From Gigaspora rosea (Eukaryota > Glomeromycota > Glomeromycetes > Diversisporales > Gigasporaceae): 64,000 nt of DNA. Each line of letters begins with the position of its first letter. Position 1 is the first letter of the stretch. Positions 11,870 to 23,239 of the stretch are shown piece by piece. The notes under the pieces were generated by a model, which was given only the letters and a program-made list of their open reading frames with translations, was not told the origin of the DNA and did no database searches. A program made the position numbers and the translations under genes. The stretch is from contig QKWP01000199.1 of the NCBI GenBank assembly GCA_003550325.1, forward strand, positions 50,514 to 114,513, given 5' to 3'.

Positions 11870-12340
11870 CAAAAACAAGAAAACCTACTAAAAAAACTAC
11901 CAAAAAACAATGAAAAATTTATAGAAGAATCTACAAAAAAATGACCAAAAAAAACCCTACCAAAAACAGTAAACCTACCTACTAAAAATGACAAATTTAC
12001 TGAAAGAACCTACAGAAACCAATGAAAAACTCTTAATGAATTTATCTAAAACCAACAAAAATTAATACCAAGAAATAATAAATTTACTAGAAGAATCTAC
12101 AAAAACATGATAAAGAGCTCTAAAAGAACCTACTAAAATAATAAAGAGCCCACAAAAAAAATGAGAAAAAATAATAAAAAAAACACAAGAAATGACAATA
12201 ATCTACCAACAAAAATAACTAACTTGCTGATAAAAATAATAAAGAAAATATACTAAATACAAAAGAATATAATATAAAAAACTTACTGAATCACCAAAAT
12301 ATCAAGATATCTATATGACTTAAAACAGTACTAAGACTTC
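11870..12340. repeat. A-rich degenerate repeat tract
   Basis: Degenerate reiterations of 'aacctacaaaaaa', 'aagaacctac' and 'aataataaagag' fill the stretch. No coding frame with protein-like composition is present. Confidence 0.5.
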
Positions 12341-12353
12341 AACTATGGCTCCA

Positions 12354-12590
12354 ACTAGTGATACTACTGAAATTGATTTTTGAAAAAGGCCTATTTCAGC
12401 TTTATTAGAGAAAATTAAAAATTTTTATAAGAAAAAGCAAATAAAATTTATATAGATATGCTCTTTATAATTTCGTCTATTCAAAAAAAGTATCTAATAA
12501 TTTCGTCTTTCAAGTAAAATATATCAAAAACAAATTTGTCTTCAAATTTTAATTTCAGGTTTTAGAACCCGAAATAATTTTGTTCTCATA
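12354..12590. mobile_element. 235-bp dispersed element family C, copy 1
   Basis: This segment, from 'ctgaaattgatttttg' to 'agaacccgaaataatttt', recurs in reverse complement at 21604-21838 with few differences. It interrupts a 12-base 'tagctccaacta' array: the array word stands just left (12335) and continues right (12595), so the segment was inserted there. No TIR or coding frame was seen, so the class (solo terminal repeat, SINE or MITE) is open. Confidence 0.65.
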
Positions 12591-12591
12591 T

Positions 12592-12690
12592 ATAGCTCTA
12601 ACTATAGCTTAAACAATAGCTCCAACTACAGCTCTAGCAAAGGCTCTAGTAATGACCCTAGTAATGCTCTAACAATAGCTTAAAAAAAAT
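12592..12690. repeat. degenerate 12-bp tandem repeat
   Basis: The words 'tagctctaacta', 'tagctccaacta', 'cagctctagcaa' and 'ggctctagtaat' succeed one another about every 12 bases. The array resumes after the family C insertion. Confidence 0.65.
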
Positions 12691-12839
12691 ATATTTATAT
12701 TAAAAAAAAAACAAAAAAATATTATTATTTATAAGATCGCTAATCTTTAAAATAATTGGTTGATCACATAAGGGTCATATAGCAACAGGTCACTATTATA
12801 GTTTTATCTAATCTTTTTAATAATTTTATTAATAAAATA

Positions 12840-13230
12840 AAAATATAAATTTGTTATATCCACAATATATCACACACCTGAATCTGACCAATCAAATTAT
12901 ATAATTTTGTAGGCAAAAATTTTATTTTTTAAAAATTAAAATTTTACTTAATAAAGTGTAAAATATATATATAATAGCATATCATATAATATAAAATTTT
13001 ATTCTGAACAACTTTTTCTAAATTAAAAAAATAGATTGTTTTAGTAAAAAAACATTTTATAAAAAAAAATCAAAAATTTTTAAAGTTAGTATATTGCTTA
13101 TTTATTTTTATATTTTACTATGAAAATTTTTAATTTTTAAAAATAAAATTTTTTGTCTACAAAATCATGTGAATTAATTGGTTGGAATAAGGATTGTGCT
13201 ATATCACAGATACAACAAATTTCTATTCCC
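12840..13230. mobile_element. foldback element, family A copy 2
   Basis: Carries the same ordered words as 651-1263: 'ctgaccaatcaaat', the 'caactttttctaa' module, then 'aattaattggttgga' and a right end ACAAATTTCTATTCCC. The left terminus is eroded. Confidence 0.65.
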
Positions 13231-13384
13231 TAATAAAATATACAAATTCTATAATTTCCTAAATATTACTAATTGTTGCTATAAATAAATTTGCTTTTTT
13301 TAGTTTTTTTTAAATGAGGTCTTGCTCATATTTTTATTAGTAATTTAATGAGTTACTACAGAAATTACACTTTTGGCAAATTAT

Positions 13385-13978
13385 GGGAATTGCTATTCAC
13401 ACCATGGTTACACAAGATTTTCTATTTTTAGAATTTATGCACTTGTATTATACAAAGGCTCAGTGCATTGTTTTTGCAAAAATAATTTTTGGTTACATGC
13501 TGCTAATGTTGTGTAACATTATACAAGTCTAATTTTGGTAACCTAACCAGGATCGACCAGCATTAAGCTTAATATTGGTGGGCACTATCATGATAATGCC
13601 CCCGGCGGGGTTAGACATAATTTTGGCCCACCCTAACCCTAAATCTAGCCAATCACTGTACATATACTAGATGCATATGTCCTAGATTTGGGGTTAGGGT
13701 GGGCCGGAATTATGTCTAACCCCGCTGGGGGCATTATCATGATAGTGCCCACTAGCATTAAGCTTAATACTGGCCGACCCAGGGTTAGGCTACCAAAATT
13801 AGACTTGTATAATATTACACAACATTAGCAATGTGTAACTAAAAATTATTTTTGCAAAAACAATGCACTGAGCTTTTGTATAACATAAGTGCATATATTA
13901 TTTTAAATTCTAAAAATAGAAATTCTTGTGTAACTATGGTGCGAATAGCAAAAATCCATGGTGCGAATAGTAATTCCC
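13385..13978. mobile_element. Mutator-like foldback MITE (594 bp) with exact 9-bp TSD
   Basis: The whole element is one long inverted repeat. It begins GGGAATTGCTATTCACACC and ends GGTGCGAATAGTAATTCCC. The flanks carry the identical 9-base duplication GCAAATTAT (13376-13384 and 13979-13987), the size made by Mutator-type transposases. The arms include 'gggcattatcatgatagtg', matched across a short centre near 13670. There is no coding capacity. A related but diverged copy is at 16228-16990. Confidence 0.85.
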
Positions 13979-14424
13979 GCAAATTATATACAAGAATAAA
14001 AGCTCAGACTACTTTATTTGCAATCTAAATCTACTAGAATAGTTAAAACTCATCTAGTTTAGAATCGTTAGTATAAAGTTTGTTAAGACACTATACTTGA
14101 TCCAGTTAATAGCCTATAGGTTAATTTTTCTAAGGGTTATTCCCAATAGAAGACAGTAGAACCCAGACATCTAGTACAGAAATTATACATTAACATTTTA
14201 GCAAAACCCCTGAAATTTGAGAAACAAAAAAACTGTTTTTGGCAATTATTTAGTCTAATTTGATTAAAAATAAAGCTCTTAGTAAGGCGCATTTAATAAA
14301 AAAGTTTATTCAATTCTGATCACTAGATTAGAAGTTATTTAAGTAAATATAGGTTTGTTATTTTTAGCAAATTAGATCACAATTAGCCAAAATCTAGTTA
14401 TAACCTATATGAAAAATATCCAGG

Positions 14425-14765
14425 GTTCTGAATTAATAGTTATGATTAAAGTCCATATTGAGCTGGGTTAAGCCCAATTTGACCTAGACTCAACTCACAA
14501 ATTTACAAGTTTAGGTCTAGAGTTTTAGGCCCTTGATCAATTTGGGCCAATACTTGATTAGCCCAAAAGTAACAGGCTGGGCTTAAACCTGATTAGCCGT
14601 TAAAAACTATAGTAAATTTTAAAATCAGACCAGGTTTGGGCTCAAATTTTCAAACTTGTTAATAAATTTGGACAAGTTTGGGCCAGGCTTACAAAATAAT
14701 CAGGTCTGTAAAAACCTAACTTAACTTAGCCTGACCTGGTCCAATATGAACCCTAGTTATTATCA
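14425..14765. repeat. inverted-repeat element with lineage-typical 'gggctta' words
   Basis: 'gtccatattgagctgggtt' on the left and 'cctggtccaatatgaaccct' on the right are partly inverse to each other. The interior is full of 'aggctgggctt', 'agtttgggcc' and similar words in both directions. Probably an old foldback MITE; the ends are approximate. Confidence 0.45.
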
Positions 14766-14779
14766 TTATATAGTTGGTC

Positions 14780-16010
14780 TAGTTGCCTATATAGGCAGCT
14801 GTAGGTAAATCTACAGCATGCTGCTCTTTGCTTATATTGTTTGGAAGATATAGAGTTGGAGTCAGACATGAGGTATAAAATGCTTTTGGACTTCTTCCAT
14901 TGAGTGAACCTAGAGCAATAGAGTTTTCACAATCATATATATTGAATTAAAGATTTAAAATAATAACTATATATTAATCTAAAAGGCTTTTTTTGTGAAG
15001 AGATTAAATAAACATAGATAGGTCTTGAATAAGGTACAATAGGATTAGACCTTTAAGAGTAGTATTAGGATAGTAAAAAGTGAACTTGTAAGGCTGTGCA
15101 CTAAAGGCAAAATGCTAGTATATGGTATTAATAAGCTTTGAGATTGATGAAAAAGTAGATCTAGGTTGATTTTGTTAACTGTATTTTGGATGGATATGAG
15201 AATGATCTGGTTAAGTAGTTGTCTATTAGGGCATATAAGTAAGTGGTTTAAGAGTCCTGATTGCTGCAGTCAAAGCTATTAGTACTTGGAAAGAGGTCTG
15301 AGTATATTTGGTAGAAGTGGGCATGAGAGAGTAGTTTTTTTAAAAGTAGTTTGACTTTGAAGGATTTAGAAGTATTGAGTTTGAAATTGGTAATATTGTT
15401 ATATACTTTTTGGTTGTTGTTAAGGTATAACCAAATGGAGTGCCAGTCTATATAGTATGTAAAATTGGACTATTTATTTGTTTTATATTGGGATAACTAC
15501 ATAGCAATAATGGGTGCTTTGCAGATGTTTTTTATAAATTTTCTGGTTGTTTGTTTAATATAAATATCTTTCCAAGAGTGAATATAATTGGAATTGAGCA
15601 TATTCATGTAAATAAAAATTAATTGGGAGTTGTATTATATTGTTTAGCTAGGGAATCTGCAAGATTATTAAAAGTGTTGTTGGCATAAGCTTGAACTTTG
15701 CTTATTGCAAAACTAATATTGTAGGTCTTAATTGTCTTAAGGAGTATATACCAAATTGGCCATGCTTTGAATTTGAACTTCTTTGAGATATTGTAGCTAG
15801 GTTTAATAAGTTTGTTGTATTTAGATATAACTAACTATAAGTTAGTAAAAACCTGTACTATATAATTATATAGTATAGTAGAGATTACAGAAAGGATTGC
15901 AATTAATTTGACTTCATATAATAAGAGCCAGTTGGATATTCTAGCTAAAAACTTCTGTAAGACCATGCTTATCTTATAAATAATTATGCTATTATATATG
16001 ATACTTTTTG
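14780..16010 (-). pseudogene. LINE relic, 3' part of ORF2 with RNase H domain
   Basis: Reading the minus strand from about 15990 gives RNase H-like wording: 'EVKLIAILSVIST' (about 15910), then 'YNKLIKPSYNISKKFKFK', 'WPIWYILLKTI', 'VQAYANNTFNNLADSLAK' (15750-15620). This matches the I/R-type LINE pattern in which helix-wise 'NN.AD.LAK' ends the RNase H domain. Further on (about 15580-15370) come fragments like 'YIDWHSIWLYLNNN' and 'TNFKLNTSKSFKVKLLL', as in the C-terminal tails of Glomeromycotina LINEs. Stops and frame changes are numerous. No reverse transcriptase part is seen, so only the 3' end was inserted or survives. Confidence 0.65.
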
Positions 16011-16227
16011 ATCAATAATCTAAATTTTAATATATTTTATTTATTATAAGTTAATAATGACAATTAAAGTTAGCCCTAAGATTTAGAACTAGATAAAATA
16101 GAGCATTGGGAAATATTTACCAGTATTAATGAACTACATATAACTTATGTATACCGGTAGTATTTAAATAAAATTTTTAACAATAAAATATAAAAGAAAA
16201 AAATCACAATACTCTAACACTAATTTA

Positions 16228-16990
16228 GGGAACCACATCATGGTTTTTGCTATTTGCACCATGGATTTCATGTAACATTAGATCAATAATCAACCTTTTC
16301 TATTTGCACCATAGTATAGTTACACAAACATTTGAAAAATTTTATTTTGTACACCTATATGTTGTTAATCTACAAAAAATGTGAGTTTTTATTGGTGCAG
16401 CATTAAAATGGTCTAAGATTACACAAAAATTGCGAAAATCTAGCCCGCATTATGTTAAGCCTTAAAAAATTAGGGTAAGAGTTGGGCCGCATTATAAAAT
16501 TAGGGTTAGGGTTGGCCCGTATTATAAAATTAGGTTAGCAGGCCTACTGGGATTAGTTATCAAAATAAGACTTGTGTAATATTATATAACATTAATGGCA
16601 CGAATAACTGTTAATCTACAAAAAAGGGTGAGTATTTATTGGTGCAACATGAAAATAGTTCAAGGTTACACAAATTTGCAAAAATCTGGCCCACATTATG
16701 TTAAGGCCTTAAAAAATTAGGGTAAAGGTTGGCCCGAATTATGAAATTAGGGTTAGTGTTGGCTCACATTATAAAATTAGATTAGCAGCCTACTAGATTA
16801 GCAAAACAAGATTTGTGTAATGTTATGTGACATTAATGGCGCAAATTAACTGTTAATCTACAAAAAAAGGCGAGTTTTTATTGGTACAATATATATTACC
16901 ATGGTGTAAATAGAAAAGGTTGATTGATGCTAATGTTACATGAAATCCATAGTGCAAATAGCAAAAACCATGGTGTAAATAGCGGTTCCC
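16228..16990. mobile_element. foldback MITE (763 bp) with internal 244-bp tandem duplication
   Basis: The ends GGGAACCACATCATGG and CCATGGTGTAAATAGCGGTTCCC are inverse and share the 'gctatttgcaccatgg' core with the element at 13385-13978. Flanks 'taattta' and 'taaattta' may be an eroded target duplication. The interior holds two full and one partial copy of a unit starting 'gttaatctacaaaaaa' at 16364, 16610 and 16852, with 'aaaaaattagggtaa' in each full copy. Non-coding. Confidence 0.75.
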
Positions 16991-16999
16991 TAAATTTAT

Positions 17000-17470
17000 T
17001 AAATATTTAGATAGGTTTATTTTATATAAATAATATTAATCCATAAATAGACACTACTAAAAAAAACAAAAAAAATGAGATTTTATACTTTGAATTTTCA
17101 AGGCTAAATTATTTACTTCAAAATTTTAAAAGCCAGAAATCTAGTTTACTTTAATAGTACTTGAATACAAACAAAAGGCTATCACTTGGTTTATTGCTTT
17201 TGTACATTTTTAAATAAACCACATGCAAAATATTTTGATTTACTAATATGGCTCAGTTTTTTCTAAAGCCTTAGAGAGTTTGATCTTTGTCAAGTTTTGA
17301 CTTTCCCAAGGGTTTCAATTTTACAAGGGTTTTGCCAGAGTTTCACTGTTTTGCCAGAGTTTTGCTGAGTTTTGCCAGGTTTTTTCTTTTGCCAGGTTTA
17401 GTTTTGTCTTTCGCTATTTGCTAAAAATAGTTTTGTCTGCCAACACTAGATTACATTAGAAAATTTTATA
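17000..17470. repeat. gene-free stretch with GTTTTGCCAG reiterations
   Basis: Between 17320 and 17420 the word 'ttttgccag' recurs at irregular short spacing. The rest is AT-rich without coding signal. Confidence 0.5.
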
Positions 17471-17474
17471 CATA

Positions 17475-17695
17475 GATATTGATCGATATATAGCACTTAA
17501 TTGTTTTATATCGATTATAAAATATCGTTATATATCGATTAAAATATCGTTATATATCGATTAATTGGATAAAAATCGATATATATCTATAATCGATATA
17601 ATCATAATATCGTTATATATCGATTAATTGGATAAAAATCGATATATATCATTTTTTATATTAAATCGTTATATATCTATAAATCAATTATAATT
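17475..17695. repeat. ATCGATATATATC-type tandem repeat
   Basis: A unit containing 'atcgttatatatcgatta' followed by 'attggataaaaatcgat' is duplicated in tandem, and shorter 'atcgatatatatc' words fill the rest. A similar cluster is at 20405-20545. The right edge abuts the Harbinger-like MITE. Confidence 0.7.
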
Positions 17696-17702
17696 ATAAT
17701 TA

Positions 17703-17862
17703 GGGCGCTGACATTTATTAGATAATATTTTAGGGGGTGGGGGTCAAGAAAAATCTTACCTTAGTTAAATTTGATTGGCCAAAATTCTATTTATAGATTT
17801 TACCTGGGAGTGGGAGTAAGCCTCTATAATAAATGGATATTAGGTAATAAATATCAGCACCC
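17703..17862. mobile_element. Harbinger-like MITE, family D copy 1 (160 bp), TSD TTA
   Basis: GGGCGCTGACATTTATTA at the left and 'taataaatatcagcaccc' at the right are TIRs. A 3-base TTA duplication lies at 17700-17702 and 17863-17865. A TWA target and short GC-starting TIRs fit PIF/Harbinger. Family members are at 19301-19482 and 35723-37151. Confidence 0.8.
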
Positions 17863-17869
17863 TTATTTG

Positions 17870-18940
17870 AAACAATATATGACAATTAGCAGATCTTTAA
17901 CGATTACATTGTGTTTTGAAAATTTAAACCCAAATCACCGGTTAAAAAAAAAAAAAAAAGTTCAAAATCGCTTAAGCCCATTTGATCTGTAAGCTACCAA
18001 GGATCATAAATACAAAGTGTGCCAAAAAATTTAAAAAAAAATACTGTTTTGTACAATTTTTACCCCTCTCTCTCTTTTACCTCCTCTCCCTTTTTTTCTT
18101 CTCTCTCTTTTTTTTTCTTTTTTCTTTTTCTTTTTTTTCTTTTTCTTTTTTTTAATATTTTGAATACTTTCGAAATATTTTGCAACCTGTATCATATTAA
18201 TGACGCGTTTTACTAATATTTTTGAAATGTTTTGATGATTTTCAATAATTTGTACTACAAAATCAGATTAGATCTTTATTTATTTTTTTTGTTTATAATT
18301 TAGATCTTCTATCAATTTTGCATTGTTTCTTCATTTTCCTTTTGTTTTTTTTGGTTTCATTTAGTTTCGTTTAGTTTCATTTTGTTTCATTTAGGTTTGT
18401 TTTGTTTTTTTTTATTTATATTTTTTTTTTATTTTTTAATTTTTTTTATTTTATTTCTACACTTTACTACTAGCACTTTGCAAGAAATCCAGTGACTTTT
18501 CGGTACTTAGCGCAAGCTAACTTAGCCTTTTGACACTTTGCAAGAACACACAACTACTTTCTCTTTTAATTTCAAAAGTTCAAGAACGCAAGTTTTCGCA
18601 AGTTTTCGCAAGTATTTGCAAGGTTTTGTTTTATTTATTTTTTCGTTTCATGTTTTTTGTTTTTGTTTTTTTTATTTTTATTAATTTTTTTATTCTGGCA
18701 CTTTGTGAAAACCTTTGACAATTTCTAAATTGCAAAACCACGAACTCGAAATGGAGATTTGTGGGCTTTGTTTATTTTTTTATTTAGTTTGCTTACATTT
18801 TTGTTTTTTGTTTGTTTTTTTTTTTTTACTTATTTTTTAATTTTATTTTATTTTATTTATCCTTTACTTCTTTCAAAAGTTTGCAAGAAAATGACCTGAC
18901 TTTCTAGCACTTTACAAGAACACCAATTCTAACATCTCTG
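17870..18940. repeat. pyrimidine-rich low-complexity tract with CACTTTGCAAGAA words
   Basis: From 18040 the plus strand is almost only C and T, then T-rich with G. The word 'actttgcaagaa' recurs at 18476, 18537 and, past the next element, near 19818 and 20037, so it is part of a degenerate long-period repeat. Open frames here encode only Phe/Leu/Ser runs and are not called genes. Confidence 0.6.
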
Positions 18941-18945
18941 GTACT

Positions 18946-19813
18946 TAGAGGTTGTACCCGAAATAAATTTCAAATTCTGGATAACCTGCCCGTTTACCAG
19001 ATTATTACCGGGTCACAAACCGGATTGTTTTAAAAAATCTGGGTTACCCAGGTGACCTGGTTGACCCAGTTTGTTTGATTGGTTAATGCAAAATTGAGGT
19101 AGCTCTTAAGAGTATATAATTTTTTTTAGAGGTTGTACCCGTTAAAAAATTTAAGCTCCAGGTTACTCACTGTTTACAACATTATAAACTGGGTCATCGT
19201 AATAATCTGGGTAACCCGGTTTTTTTTTATTGATTGATGCAAAATCATAAATTCTCTTATATGCATTTTTTTAAAAAACTACATATAATGAAAATGGTAA
19301 GGGAGCTGACATTTATTACGTAATATTTTAGGGGGTGGGGGTTGGCCCTGTATTATAACAATATCTTATGTTATACAAAGATATATAGTAAATTATAAAT
19401 TGGCCAATAATATTGGATCTTATATGGGGGGAGGGGGTAGCCCTCATAGTAAATGGATATTACGTAATAAATGTCAGTGCCCTAACTGATAAATTTATTT
19501 AATTTTTACGTATAAAATTTAATATATAAGTTTAACCGGCCTAAAAATCATTCAGCAAATTTTACAGGTGCCCCGAGAATCATGATAATAGCTATAACAT
19601 AATCAGTTTATTTTCCAACGGCTAGAGGCCGTCAGAAAATAAACTGGAAATGACCTCACTCCCAATGGACATACGTACTGTACATACGTTTGTACGTCAC
19701 ATTATCATGCTTATGGATAATTAATCCAGGTCACCCGGTTAACGATAGCTATGACCCGGTTGACAGGTGTTAACCGGGTTACCTGAATAACACTTATACA
19801 AGTACAAGCTCTA
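18946..19813. mobile_element. hAT-like non-autonomous element (868 bp, with nested MITE), 8-bp TSD
   Basis: The left end TAGAGGTTGTACCCG and right end 'caagtacaagctcta' are inverse. The flanks carry the identical 8-base duplication CTGGTACT (18938-18945 and 19814-19821). The left part holds two tandem copies of a unit starting 'gaggttgtacccg' (18948 and 19131) with 'gggttaccc' words. The Harbinger-like MITE at 19301-19482 sits inside it, so it is younger than this element. Further hairpins: 19601-19645 (CAGTTTATTTT with AAAATAAACTG) and 'cacccggttaac' with 'gttaaccgggt'. Confidence 0.8.
19301..19482. mobile_element. Harbinger-like MITE, family D copy 2 (182 bp), TSD TAA
   Basis: GGGAGCTGACATTTATTACG on the left and 'cgtaataaatgtcagtgccc' on the right form the TIRs, with TAA duplicated at 19298-19300 and 19483-19485. 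It shares the inner words 'ttttagggggtgggggt' and 'catagtaaatggatatta' with the other family D copies. Confidence 0.85.
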
Positions 19814-19824
19814 CTGGTACTTTG

Positions 19825-20630
19825 CAAGAAGTCACGAATATGAACGAATATAATCGAATATAAGGAAATATGAGCAAAATATAATAGTTTATTTTTTTTG
19901 TTTTTGTTTTTTTTGTTATTTTTTTTAGCTTTGTTTTTTGTTTTTTGTTTGTTTTTTTTTTACTTATTTTTTTATTTTATTTTATTTATTCCTTACTTCA
20001 TTCAGAACTTTGCAAGAAAACAACCTAACTTTCTGGCACTTTGCAAGAAGTAGCAAATATAAGTGAATATAAACGAATATAAGCGAAATATGAGCGAATA
20101 TAAAGAATATAATAGTTTATTTTTTTATTTTCATTTTTTTAATTTTTTTTGGTTTCGTTTTTTTTGTATTTTTTTTGTTATTTTTTTATAATAATATATA
20201 ATATATGTAATATTTAAAATATAATATATAATAAAAAATAAAATTTTATATTAAATAGCGAAAACTTGTGAATATTGTATATTTAATAAATTAAAATATT
20301 ATATAATAATAATAAATAAAAAAAATTTATAATTAAATTGCAAAAACTTGCAAAAACTTGCAAAAACCTGTAAAATGTTCAAAAAGCATGATTATGTGAA
20401 TATAATAATTATTAATTGATATCATATCAGATATATATCGATTAATATCGATATATATCGATTACTATCGATTACTATTATTATCGATAGTAATCGGCAG
20501 GGATAATGGGTATCGATATATATCTTACTGGTTAGTAATCGATATATATCTATATATAAAATTTGCTGATGCAGATACTCTAAGTAAAATGTTCAGAACC
20601 CTAAAATTACATAAGTTGAAACTAGAACCT
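19825..20630. repeat. low-complexity tract and second ATCGAT cluster
   Basis: T-rich and then A-rich sequence with 'gaatataagcgaatat' reiterations (19845-20115), 'gcaaaaacttgcaaaaactt' (near 20340), and an ATCGATATATATC cluster (20405-20545). No gene is seen. Confidence 0.55.
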
Positions 20631-20892
20631 TATATTTAATCTACATAATGTTATATTTAAAAAACAAAATCTTACAGTATATGTGTGATTTTTCAAGCCA
20701 ACTCTTTCCAACGATCCCTCGTACCAAAATTTTCCAAGAACTCAAACCTATGAAAACTATGCATTTAACATATTTATACACAACAAAACTCTACCAAAGC
20801 TGCTGTTGGGTACAAAGTCCATTCACTATATTCTGCGACTGAAATAGAGATGAAAAAGAACAGTAGATTTAAGTGAGGCACCTTGGCGGGCT

Positions 20893-21144
20893 TTGGTGCA
20901 ATTGAGCAAAGATATAGCAGAGAAACTCTGGAGCTTTGTCAAGGCCTATGAATATGAACATAGAAGTAGATACTTGGTTAGATATGCTATTTTGTACTCT
21001 TTTCCTGGACTGCTTTGGACGTTTCGAAATTTTACAAAAAGTGAGCAATTCGGCGTACCCCCTCTAAAAGATCAGCAGTGTTTACTTCTTCCAAATCCAG
21101 ATGCGTCTACCGAAATGGAATCTCCCACGAGGATATTTGGTTAA
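20893..21144 (+). other. uncharacterised open frame of about 83 codons
   Basis: An open frame with balanced composition: 'LSKDIAEKLWSFVKAYEYE', then 'SRYLVRYAILYSFPGLLWT', ending '...TRIFG'. It has no upstream in-frame ATG, only TTG/GTG, so if real it is an internal or last exon or a relic. Local base composition is richer in G+C than its surroundings. No family is recognised, and no neighbour suggests a role. A separate open stretch at 20648-20842 (64 codons) lies upstream in another frame. Confidence 0.25.
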
Positions 21145-21149
21145 TGCTT

Positions 21150-21600
21150 ACCAAATAAACAATGACTAGTGTAATAGAGATCGAAGGGTTCACATGTAGA
21201 AATTTCTAGATATTAGACGTTTTCTTTTCTTTTCCTCTTTCTAGAATACATATAGTGTTAGATTAGATTTCTTCTATACAACACTATATAATTTTTAAAG
21301 CCTAACACAGGCAAAAATAGTGTCGTCATGGCCGTCTTTTTTTCAGCCTTTTTCTCCTTTTCTCTGTTTTCATTTTTCTCGTTCATCCCCTTCCCTTTTA
21401 TTTCTTGACATGTTTTTTTTCATTTCGTTAGTTTAGCACTCCCCAATTTTTTTATTCTTTTTACTTTTCTTTCTATTTTGTTGGTAGTTCTTCTACCTAG
21501 AAGGCTAGGAGAAGAAGGTTGGGAAAGAAGACAGTCATGACGGGCTGGTAAGTCAGGTCAGTGATTTGGGCGGATCAGTCTGAGGTAGATCGATTATACA
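21150..21600. other. non-coding mixed-composition stretch
   Basis: Pyrimidine-rich between 21220 and 21480, then 'ggaagaaagacagtcatgac' and 'gatttgggcggatcag' words. No convincing gene is seen. Confidence 0.4.
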
Positions 21601-21603
21601 TGA

Positions 21604-21838
21604 GGACGAAAGCATTTCGGGTTCTAAAACCCGAAATTAAAATTTGAAGACGAAATTGTTTTTGACCTATTTTACTTGAAAGACGAAATTATTTGATACT
21701 TTTTTTGAATAAACGAAATTATAAGGAACATATCTATATAAATTTTATTTGCTCTTACTTATAAAAAATTAAAATTTTCTCTAATGAAAACGAAATAGGC
21801 CTTTTTCAAAAATCAATTTCAGTGGCATCACTAAGATC
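21604..21838. mobile_element. 235-bp dispersed element family C, copy 2 (inverted)
   Basis: Reverse-complement copy of 12354-12590, running from 'atttcgggttctaaaaccc' to 'caaaaatcaatttcag'. The two copies differ at few positions over the full length, so they are fairly recent relative to the surrounding decay. Confidence 0.7.
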
Positions 21839-21839
21839 G

Positions 21840-22945
21840 ATGCAAACCGATGAGGCTAAATTACCCTTGGCAGGTCACACATAGGTGCTCAAGTATTTAG
21901 GTACTTTATAGTAACTGGGTGAGCCACTCTTCGATTCAAACACCAAATGGTGGATGTAAAAAATTTTTTTTTGAGAAATTATCATCAATAAAGCATTGAA
22001 GCGTGACATGATCATCAAGTTCAAAAAAAAAAAAACAAAATCTTAATAACTGTACTCTAAAAATATTTAGAGATAGTGATCACTGCTAGTTATTTTAAGT
22101 GTAGTTTTTTTTATAAAATTACATATTCAAATACTACAAAATTTACAAAATTTTAACTTGAATTTTTAAACTAAATTTTTTTCTTTTATTATATATATAT
22201 AGTGTGGGATATCCACTTTTATATTACTATTAAAAAGTACCAAATTTAAGTAAAGACAGTATAAGGCATTAACTTTTTTACTAAAACATGCCAAATTTAA
22301 AATTTTATAATTAATTTTGATTGATCCAAATAATGATCTATATATATATATATAGATTAGGTGCCAAATTTTCAATTTATATATAAAGTAAACAAAGATT
22401 AAACTATATAACACCATTAAAAAAATAAAAAATAAAAGAAAATCTTCTTTTAGAATATAGTTTAGGTTATAAACTATTAATTTAAAAGAGGTTTTTTAAT
22501 TTAATAAATTTTTAGTAAGCTATAAAAATTTAAAACATGAATTAAAATTGGATATCTTAAGCTGTCACGCACTGTAGTTGTATAATTTAATTTTAAGTTA
22601 ATTAGTTAAAAAACATAGGATATTTGGCTTAAAGTTTATAGTAAATTTATATGGTTTTATTAAAATTTTTATTATAAATTAAGGACATGTCATATAACCG
22701 TTAATATATGTACTAGGAACCGGAACCGGAACCGGGTATTAGTGTACGGTAACGGCAGGCGTTCGATAAGCCCTGAAAATCTGGTCACGACGTTCGTCGC
22801 AGATCACATTTTTCAGGGCCGTTTAGACATTTCTGTAATTTAGGTCATTCGTTGATTGGGATGAATTCCACTTCATCCCCGAAAAAGTATTACCATTGAG
22901 CAATATCTATCGCTATATCCAGAATAATGATTTAGGGAAGTTATT
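21840..22945. other. gene-free AT-rich stretch
   Basis: Nothing coding is seen. The stretch has (AT)n patches near 22190 and 22340, a triple 'ccggaa' run near 22718, and a more complex G+C-richer patch at 22720-22870 with no frame. Confidence 0.45.
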
Positions 22946-22955
22946 TCCACAATTG

Positions 22956-23085
22956 CTTCGGCTAAAGCGGAGTTAGGGTTAGAGTCTTTTTGACGCAGTT
23001 ATATAGATTTTTCATATATAAATATCAAGAATGCAATTTATGAGTAAGTAGATCATATATCGAGTTAACACCGCTTTAGCCGACC
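22956..23085. mobile_element. Mutator-like MITE (130 bp) with 10-bp direct repeats at its flanks
   Basis: 'cggctaaagcgg' on the left and 'ccgctttagccg' on the right form the TIR core, followed inward by GTTA and TAAC. The flanks carry the identical TCCACAATTG (22946-22955 and 23086-23095), fitting a 9-10 bp duplication. It interrupts an older 'tgtggaattgatca' inverted repeat extending to about 23233. Confidence 0.75.
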
Positions 23086-23239
23086 TCCACAATTGTTTTT
23101 TGTGGAATTGATCATTAACAATTTTAGTAATTCACAATTTATGTAAAAGTTGCATTTTTGACATCCTATAAATTTTTAAAATTTAGTGATCAATTCCACA
23201 ACGTTTTGTGGAATTAAAAAATGTTTGTGGAATCATTTT

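Noticed and set aside
18019-18718. Open frames rich in Phe, Ser and Leu
   Set aside because: They follow from a pyrimidine-rich low-complexity tract and have no protein-like composition.
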